A stretch of DNA of 64,000 nt from Notospermus geniculatus (lineage: Eukaryota; Nemertea; Pilidiophora; Heteronemertea; Lineidae): positions 23,698 through 87,697 of the forward strand of contig NMRB01001446.1 in NCBI GenBank assembly GCA_002633025.1. The letters run 5' to 3'. This document shows, piece after piece, positions 56,562 to 64,000 of this stretch (positions are counted from its first letter, which is position 1; each line of letters begins with the position of its first letter). The notes below the pieces were generated by a model. That model was not told where the DNA came from, made no database searches, and saw only the letters and a program-made list of their open reading frames with translations. A program made the translations under genes and the position numbers.

Positions 56562-56975
56562 CGAAAACGCACACTAAAATCACAAGCCCAATCTGACGAA
56601 AAACGAAGTACGAAATACGAAATTGGACTTCATTTCCATGAAGTAATGTATTTATCAGGAAATGGTTGGTACCACAAATATCGCCTGCTGCAAGAGCGTC
56701 TTTAAGCGTATGACGTTAGAACGATATAGTTACGGTGTATATTAAACTTTGAAATTTATCTTTCGTTTCCACTTCGTATCTGCGAAGTGGTAATTTAAAA
56801 ATTCAAGATGCGCCATAACTCTTTCGGTCTTACATGATGACAGGCTAAAAGACGCACTGGCTGGAGGGACATTTGTGGTACCAACCATCTCCAGAAATAC
56901 TATTAGGTCCTGGAAATGAAGTTGAATTTCGTATTTCGTACTTCGTGTTTCGTCAGATTTGCGAAACCTTACTAA
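56562..56975. mobile_element. Foldback with TTGCGAAA... / ...TTTCGTCAGATTTGCGAAACC arms
   Basis: GAAGTACGAAATACGAAATT and the following ACTTCATTTCCATG on the left are inverted at about 56913-56955. TGGTTGGTACCACAAAT pairs with ATTTGTGGTACCAACCA. A solo arm is at 24971-25080. Confidence 0.7.
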
Positions 56976-57649
56976 TAAAAAAGATGGGTTGTGCCAATCT
57001 GACAGCTTCGAGCAAAATAAATTCATTGTACTAACTCACAATCAGCGTTTCAGTAATACCCTTCACGATGTCTGATAATCAAGAAATCGACAAAGAGAAA
57101 AGAAAAGAAAGTGAACAATGAGCTCGTTTCTTAGGTAAAGGCGTTACAAAGGTAATACCGAGTTTATATTCCAAGTGCAGTTGAGAAAAACACCGCCGTA
57201 GGCCTAGTGGAGCGTGTTCACACGACGCTAACAATAACAGCTTTCTCGGTGATAGCGTCATCATGCCTAAAGCATGCTCTGACATTGCGAATAAAGACAA
57301 TGAATCCATGAATCCATTGATTCGGACCTGATAGTCAACACCCCGTCCGCATTCGTGTGTTTACTTTAAGCCTACCGGTACCGCAATAAGGACACTGCAG
57401 GCGATTTTTCTCGACCACCGACATGACCGACGAGTGGCAGCAGTTTTTCCGTCTCCCGGCATGGCGGCAACAACTACAGTTTTTTTTTCGCAAACTTGAA
57501 CTTAACTTTAATTGTTAGTGATTTAAAAGCGGGTGCTGATTGGTCGGTGATGAAATAAACCAGCTACCGGTACATACAATAATCAAACATGTTTGACATT
57601 CATTCGGAAACTGTTGCTGGTAATTTTTCAGTTGTCTCCGACCAAATAA
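56976..57649. other. Intergenic sequence
   Basis: No gene or repeat was recognised. Confidence 0.4.
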
Positions 57650-57796
57650 GGCTCGCCGCACCACGACGCAAATCTCAGAGCGGTAGGAGTGTTTTTAATT
57701 TGATTGACCCGGATGAATGACTTGTCGACAGCGTTGGGTCAGTCAACTTTAAAACACCCTACCACATTGAGATTTGCCGTCAATGTGCGCCTAACC
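57650..57796. mobile_element. TTAA-type foldback (chain 3, unit 1), diverged ends
   Basis: CGCAAATCTCAGAG and a following GGTAGGAGTGTTTTTAA are inverted at 57745-57780. The right end GTGCGCCTAAC resembles the GCGCCTAGC end of unit 2. The joint is TGAA (57797-57800). Confidence 0.6.
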
Positions 57797-57800
57797 TGAA

Positions 57801-57969
57801 GCTAGGCGCACATGTATGCGGTTCGTGCTCCGGTGCGGCAACGGTAGGGGTGTTTTAAAAGTTGACTGACCAATGCTGCTCGACTTATCATTCAGCCGGG
57901 TCAGTCGACTTTACAAACACCCCTAGCGTTCCCGCACCGGAGCACGAACCGCATACATGTGCGCCTAGC
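57801..57969. mobile_element. TTAA-type foldback, GCTAGGCGCACATGTATGCG family (chain 3, unit 2)
   Basis: GCTAGGCGCACATGTATGCG and GTTCGTGCTCCGGTGCGG are inverted at the right. TTAA (57970-57973) follows and is shared with unit 3. Confidence 0.8.
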
Positions 57970-57973
57970 TTAA

Positions 57974-58104
57974 GGGCTGGTTCATACTCCGTCCGGATTT
58001 TACGCCGACTATGATCAATTTCAATGTGTGTGCACATTCACGCCTTGGAAACCTGCGATCAGTTTCATGCGCTTGACGTTCCGCGGGCAAGTATGAACCA
58101 GCCC
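57974..58104. mobile_element. TTAA-type foldback, GGGCTGGTTCATACTCCG family (chain 3, unit 3)
   Basis: GGGCTGGTTCATACTCCGTC pairs with GTATGAACCAGCCC. Borders are TTAA and TAAG. Confidence 0.75.
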
Positions 58105-58429
58105 TAAGACGAGGTGACCCTTGGCTACAAGACGAGGCGTGAGGTACGACCCGCGGTCTTAACGGTTGCACAACGTTGCTGATGGGTGTCAGGTAGATGG
58201 GGTAATGCAAAGATAGATGGTATCTCGTGATTTTTCAACAGGTAAAATATGCGTTGTACAGTTTTGTTTTTCACTACTAAAACACTACTAAAATCTAGCT
58301 GAACTTAATTGCTACGCCCGGCGACAAGGTCACTGCTGGAGCGTACTCCTCCGTTTTACCGCGCATGCGTACAAGACACGCCGCCTGTCGGGGTGTCAAG
58401 AACTAGATAAAGCCCGGGTCTATTGCGTC

Positions 58430-59745
58430 TACACTACTTAAAAACCCGCATGAGACGCGGGTCTAAATTAACCCCTCCAAAAACCCTTCGAACTCATTGT
58501 GTAAAATTTAGAATTTTTGAAATATCATTAATACATTCAAATTCATTGATATCTGTAACATGTCAGATTTTTTAAAAATCAGCAAACTCATCATTTTAAG
58601 TATTTTAATTGAATCCCAAGGGGACCATAGCACAGCACACATGATGTCATGTGTGCTCAATGCATATTTATGAAGGCACAACCAATAGGCCTAGGCAGTC
58701 ACAGTATTAGCTCATTCACTACAACGGTCATCAGCCTATTGACACTAGTGACATAACAATTCATGGCATTAGTCTCTATGGATTGATAAAAATTCAAAAG
58801 CTTACAATGAGTGGAGTATCCCTTTAAGGCGGGGGGCTACCTATAGCTGAGCTCATTCCCTAGTGGCAATCCACAGAACTGGCCTTTGTGCGACCAGTCA
58901 TTCACATTCAGATTAAATCCGATCACACTGATATACTGTTTTCGAAAACCAATATTCAGTGTACGTGCCGTGTTGACCCTAAATCTTTTGTGTCCACTGC
59001 GGGTATTGTTCAGCTCTGTCACTGGTGCTTTGGTCACAAGTGGCCGAACAGGGTTTACTGAAAGGGCGCGAATAGTGCAAATCTACATAACAAAGAAGTA
59101 ACTTGCCAGCGTATGGAAATTTTCAAATTTCCCAAACAAGTTTTCTCTTTTTTGGACACATATATTTGAAAAAAATATTTTGGATGTTATTGCCATATGT
59201 GCATTCTAGGGCAACACGATCGCCTTTTTTGGATAGTTGGTCGGGAATATGAAATATTTCAAAAACTGTAAATCGAGCCTTTTTTGGCATTAAATAGTTT
59301 ATACCAATTAAATGGAAAGTACTTTCGTAAAAAACGGATCGTTAGGCCCTGCAGGCATCAGGCCTGTATGTTACAGACTATGTGGGAAACTGATGTGTCG
59401 CATCCCAAGTCTGCAAAATTGTTTGCGAACTCAAATTTTGACAACTTGTTATAACTTAATTAACTCCATCGTAATTGGTCAAAATGAACAATTCTTTCAC
59501 AGAACGGGAGCATAAAGGCTAAAACATTTTGTTGACATCAATTAGTTACTTTTTGTCATGAATATGTTAGGACGCTTGTTTTCAAAGAGCGTCAATAAAG
59601 TCGGCATAGGTAGCCCCCCGCCTTAATAAGCCCGGACTTTTCATCCCCGGGTCTATTAGACCCACGTTTTTAACAGGTGTAGACAGAAAAAGCCAGGGTG
59701 CGACGCGGGTTTTTATGTAGTGTAAACAGGGCTACTATATCCTCG
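58430..59745. mobile_element. Foldback of the TACACTACATAAAAACCCG family, interrupted
   Basis: TCTACACTACTTAAAAACCC at the left pairs with GGGTTTTTATGTAGTGTAAA at 59706-59725. The interior is interrupted by the TTAA element at 58828-59622. Related to 52970-53215. Confidence 0.55.
58828..59622. mobile_element. 795-bp TTAA element with GGCGGGGGGCTACCTAT ends
   Basis: Perfect TTAA at 58824-58827 and 59623-59626 flanks 17-base inverted ends GGCGGGGGGCTACCTAT. Unlike the short foldbacks the inside is not inverted. Only short frames without recognised domains occur. TTAA targets are used by piggyBac and Kolobok transposons, and which of these applies is not clear. Confidence 0.8.
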
Positions 59746-59810
59746 CTGCGGCGCAGCGAGGATCTATCCTCGCTGCGGCGCAGCGAGGATATAGTAGCCC
59801 TGTTTACACT
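59719..59810. repeat. Double palindrome with 45-bp arms
   Basis: AGTGTAAACAGGGCTACTAT and the following bases are inverted around a CT loop at 59764-59765 with one mismatch. Each arm's inner part, ATCCTCGCTGCGGCGCAGCG plus AGGAT, is itself a palindrome, so it is also a direct repeat of a small hairpin. Confidence 0.9.
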
Positions 59811-60395
59811 GCAGCGGACGTTAATAAAGTACATGGTCATGTGTTGATAATAAATTAATGTAGGAATCTCTCATATACTTCTCGAGGTAATTACGAGCGA
59901 GGTAGGTCCAAGCTAGGTTGAAATAGATATAAAACTACGGAAACAGCGTACGAATGATGACTGAAAAGTGAGATTTGAAATTGATATACGTGACATCTTT
60001 ATCAAATTTTATATGTATATGTTTCACGGCGAGGTTATCGGGAAGCTGATGATTCGTTGCAACCTATGATGGCTTTTAAATCGAAATAAATGTTCCATTA
60101 CACCTATCTTGACTCGGTTACGAAACGCCATTATCAGCCTTGCTCTGCATGGAGGATCATCTCAAATTTCAATATCGCAATTCCCTGATGCGCTGAGTGT
60201 CTCCGTTTCCTCGCTCTGAAAAACCTGAAGCCTCGACTTTCTATTCCCGTCCCTCTAGTTTTCTACAAACATTATGAGGAATAGCTTTCTTAGAACTCTG
60301 GGGTTGTAAGACAAATACAGACCAGCAGGCTCATGACTGGGTGATTATATGGGCTGTTATTTCCGCAAATAAGGACAAGTAATGGCAGTGGCAAT
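59811..60395. other. Intergenic sequence
   Basis: No gene or repeat was recognised. Confidence 0.4.
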
Positions 60396-60516
60396 AGGGA
60401 GGTTTCGTAAGCTCCCGGTTTGGCCACACGACGACGTTTATCTATTGTTTGGGTATACCCTCACAATAGATAAACGTCGTCGTTGGGCCTAACCGGGCGC
60501 TTGCGAAACCTCCCTA
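60396..60516. mobile_element. TA-flanked foldback (TTTCGTAAGCTCCCGG type)
   Basis: AGGGAGGTTTCGTAAGCTCC pairs with GCTTGCGAAACCTCCCT, with ACGACGTTTATCTATTGT and its partner inside. TA on both sides. Confidence 0.8.
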
Positions 60517-61062
60517 ATATGTCGCATAACACGATTGTTAGGAAGGGAACTTGCTATAGAGGCGTCACCTTTCGGAGAACGGCCACAACATGGGGAAAGC
60601 CCTCCTAAAAATAATACGGTGACGTAGCTAAATCGACGCCTACCTGCACAGCAGAGCCAATAGAATATTATTGACGACCGGAAGTAGTCAAACTGGGTAT
60701 GCGCAGGAGGCCTCTACTGTAAATTTATCACACTTCAAATGCATTAATGCAAATGAATCATACTTTGGGTTCTTATAAGGTTGCACTTTGCACTACACAT
60801 CACCATTGACCACAAGAAGTCAAAGATTCGAACAAGGACCGTGCGTACACCATCATAGACGGTAAGTTCAAAAATTACATACCTGCCAGCAAGCAATTCA
60901 GCATTCATCGGCGTAAAGACGCAAACATACATGACATAAACATAGGCATACAGGGTCTCGATGGTGGCGCCGTCTGCGTCAAACCTTTGACATAGTCAAT
61001 TATCTTGTTCCTGGTCCACAGGTTTCACGGTCCGACCATGTCTTACATGTATCTGTATTGTA
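60517..61062. other. Intergenic sequence
   Basis: No gene or repeat was recognised. Confidence 0.4.
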
Positions 61063-61912
61063 CAGTCATTGACAAAGGTTTACCTCCACCTGGCATCTTG
61101 AATATTTCAAATACTACTCTGCCAATTTTAACACATGTTGGTAGTATTTCTGCATCAAAATTTTGGATATTCGGAAATATCGATATTATGTAATAGCTCA
61201 TTAGAAAAAAACACACTAAAAATCAACATGTTATTACGTAATTTTTTGTGATTTTTGTTGCAGTTCTGATAGAGTGGAACTTAGGATTCATCAAAATATA
61301 TGTTGTGTGGTTGCTGAGATGTCTGAGATTATCAAAATTTCGATAATTTTTCACAAAATTTTGGTATCAGTAGACAGAGCTCATTTAAAACGTAGAAGTA
61401 TGAGGTTTTGGAACTTTTAGCATAAACCGGTAAGAAGTTAAGCATGTTTTTAAAATTATCAACATTTTTATATTTTCATATTACTGCCCAAATAACGCAA
61501 AACGTTCCAAAATTTTCTAAACCCGTATTCTGAGGTTAGCTTTATCTAATTGCATCAAAATTTCCTGAAAAGCACGAAAATCTCAAATTATCAAAAATTT
61601 TGATAATCTAAGATATCTCAGCAACCACTCAACATATTTTGATGAAACAAAGCCCCCGAATCCTTAGAAAGTTCCACTCTATCAGAACTGCGACAAAAAT
61701 CACAAAAAAAGTAGGTAATAAAACATTTGATTTTGGTGTTTTTTCCTGATGAGCTATTACATAATAACGACATTTCCGAATATCCAAAATTTTGATGCAG
61801 AAATATGACCAACAAGATATACTTTCATGTGCAACAAACCGTGTTAAAATTGACCCAGTAGTATTTGAAATATTCAAGATGTCAGGTGGAGATAAACCTT
61901 TGTCAATGACTG
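61063..61912. mobile_element. Tc1-like long foldback, 850 bp
   Basis: TA at 61061-61062 and 61913-61914 flanks CAGTCATTGACAAAGG and its inverted partner. The arms run about 280-300 bp each (to CTCAGCAACCAC) and differ by substitutions. The middle (61340-61610) is AT-rich. CAGT ends with TA duplication fit Tc1/mariner. No transposase. An arm copy is at 9015-9310. Confidence 0.8.
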
Positions 61913-61914
61913 TA

Positions 61915-63737
61915 CGTCATAAAAAGAAAACGCCAATGCTAAAGTATGATTCACCCTGACTTCAATATCTGGCAAAGTGCCAGACCTCCCTAATGCTTTG
62001 TAAAGGCTAATCCTCAATTTTCACGCTGCTCGCGCAACACAAACAAGGATGCAATTGACAGAGACAATGGGCGGCAGTAGTTAAGATAATGAACCTACCT
62101 TATACGACCAAAATTTACCGTACATACAAATCTTACGTTGATCAATCGCTGCGGGCACTGTCTGTGACCATAACGACACGAGAGCTTGTTGAAAAGGCCA
62201 TGATCAGAATTTCCGCCTTCGGCCCGAATAAATTCAAACACCGAGTCTCAGTCACCTATATTGAACATGATAGTATGGAATGACAATCTTTATCATGATG
62301 CTGATTACATAAAATTTCCCGGGGCATCTGAAATCTAAGTCATTCAATCGGTAAAATCCGTCTGTCGATTGCGATGATATGCATTGTCAATTCCAATGGA
62401 AAACAAATGGAGCCTTTTGAAAACGCTTGAGTGGTTTGATCGGCCAGTATCGTATTGACAACACATAACGGTTTATTTTATCCATGAGTGACTTCCCGAT
62501 GTCAACATGGAGTTATTGGGTAGCAGTCGAGAGCTAAATGGAATTTGTTTAAACAATAATTTTTTGTGTATTGCTAAATTTTTTCGAATACATCACATAA
62601 TCAGATTAAACTGGGGTTATGTTTGAGAAACAACTAAGTACAAAACGTAATCTGCCTCTGAAAATCAATTTTTGCTTTAAAATTTTCTTTCGTTAAAATA
62701 ATGACACAACGCGATGATAGAATATTCATGTAGCGCCATTCCAGGTGAATCTGTTCAAAGTGTTTGATGGATATTTCCCTCGGTACATGCCATTAAAATT
62801 CCAGATTGAACCCGCTACTTCAATTCATTTTTTTTTTCGTGGCGAGTAAGTCAACATCACACCCGTAAAATTCAGGCTGTCGGTCTCGAATTTAATGATG
62901 ATATACAACGTGTTGCTCAATTTAAAAGTCGTGGAATTCTTCTCGGCACCAAGGGTGCCCATTAGTTCTGTCGATTTTGATTACATTTGTTTCCAATTGT
63001 AACAGTTGGAAACAGGCTGCATCAAATCGGATGTTTTTTTTCTCATTAGTTGTTCGCTGTTTTGTAGGAATTAATGATTGACTCGTCCGTATGGCGTGAA
63101 ATTTTCTGCTTTGGTTTGAAATGATTTCCGGGATGTTGTCACTGGGGGACAAACTGAGAATATTCAAAATCATTAGACAAAGGACGGAATATCAATGGGA
63201 TGAACGGTTACAAGATTTTTAATTCCTATAATAGCGTTTGCGAAAGAAACTGAGAGTTTTACTCAAAATTGTTAAAATTAAAGCAATGTCGGAATATGGA
63301 TGAGACGATAAAGGAACTCCTTTATGATGGGACGTTGCAGTTTTGTGACATTAACCAGCAGTTAAAGCCGTTAAATCTAAACAAGTAATCATTAATTTTT
63401 TTGCATAAAAGAATCAAACATGAAGGTTCAACTTACAAATTTAGCATTTTATAAATGTGGGCAGTATCCCTTTAAACCTCAACAGATTTGCATTCTGACT
63501 CTTCCATATGATAGGCAAGACCCTTCTGCATGTTTAGTGCAAATGTTGTCGAATTCAGTCCAGTTGAATAATCTTATGATACAAAAGGACTGAATTAATG
63601 AGAACCCCACGAACGATGAGAGCGCAGGGTCATCTGTGTACATTTGAATAGGCTAACGTACATGTACATTTGCACATGGAACATTAATTGTGCTGAAAAT
63701 AGCTCTGTTATCCTCAGAAATGGAATTCAACGCATCA
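61915..63737. other. Intergenic sequence
   Basis: No gene or repeat was recognised. Confidence 0.4.
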
Positions 63738-63887
63738 AGTTGACAGATCCATGTTCCTCACTACATGTACCATAAAAAAGTAGAAGCTCCTGCCTATAAC
63801 GTAAAGCTTAAACTCAGGCGGTGAGAGACATCTGGTGGCAACACGTGAAGTGTATCCCCCAGTTACTTCATCGTTCGCAGTTAAACT
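63738..63887 (+). repeat. Dispersed repeat, copy 2
   Basis: Matches 31212-31372 (AAGTTGACAGATCCATGT through TTCATCGTTCGCAGTTAAA). Confidence 0.7.
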
Positions 63888-64000
63888 TCCATGATTTTGA
63901 TTCCTTTATGTTTTAGTGATCATTCGACAGAGAAATCTCGGTAACATTGTTTGGAACATTAGAAGGGAATCTTGTCAACTGAGTGATGTACTGGCAATAT

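Overview
The window is eukaryotic, gene-poor and repeat-rich. It has spliced genes with GT/AG signals, no operons or ribosome-binding sites, tRNA-derived SINEs, a LINE 3' relic, a Tc1/mariner-type transposase relic, a Helentron-like element and dozens of short foldback (inverted-repeat) elements. The frequent ACATGTA words and the strongly heterozygous-looking duplications next to N bases suggest a marine invertebrate metazoan, possibly a deuterostome such as a lancelet, hemichordate or echinoderm. The exact phylum cannot be fixed from the sequence alone.

Only one complete protein gene is well supported. It lies on the minus strand at 27508-30650 and has two coding exons. It encodes an ankyrin-repeat protein of about 767 residues with a C-terminal SOCS box, and so resembles an ASB-type substrate receptor for a Cullin-5 ubiquitin ligase. 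The SOCS box is split by a basic insertion. A tiny first exon (ATG at 30650) joins in frame to the large exon and replaces the non-ATG start that a plain ORF reading gives. Two further partial signals are a plus-strand exon at 55661-55894 with a possible next exon at 56364, and a minus-strand transmembrane-helix exon at about 26350-26475 with a decayed duplicate at about 25795-25905.

Layout. 1-2700: copy 1 of a segmental duplication (copy 2 at 15573-17431) running into a decayed mariner-like element. 2859-3685: six foldback elements end to end. 3942-5390: Helentron-like element with a 100-bp tandem array. 7-15 kb: scattered foldbacks, including a Mutator-like element with a 9-bp target duplication. 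17-27 kb: foldbacks, a SINE and unknown sequence. 27.5-30.7 kb: the ankyrin-SOCS gene. 31-46 kb: foldbacks, SINEs, a LINE tail, a second Helentron-like copy and a nested hAT-like insertion. 46.9-48.1 kb: a second chain of six end-to-end foldbacks. 49.8-52.0 kb: a second duplication, joined at an N. 53-64 kb: more foldbacks, the orphan exon(s), a third chain of TTAA-type elements, a double palindrome and an 850-bp Tc1-like foldback.

The most unusual feature is the set of TTAA-type foldback elements. They have different sequences but a shared end pattern, and they are joined head to tail through single TTAA-like tetranucleotides in three separate chains. This looks like repeated targeting of the TTAA created by the previous insertion. 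Several duplications abut single N bases and may be unmerged haplotypes rather than true duplications.
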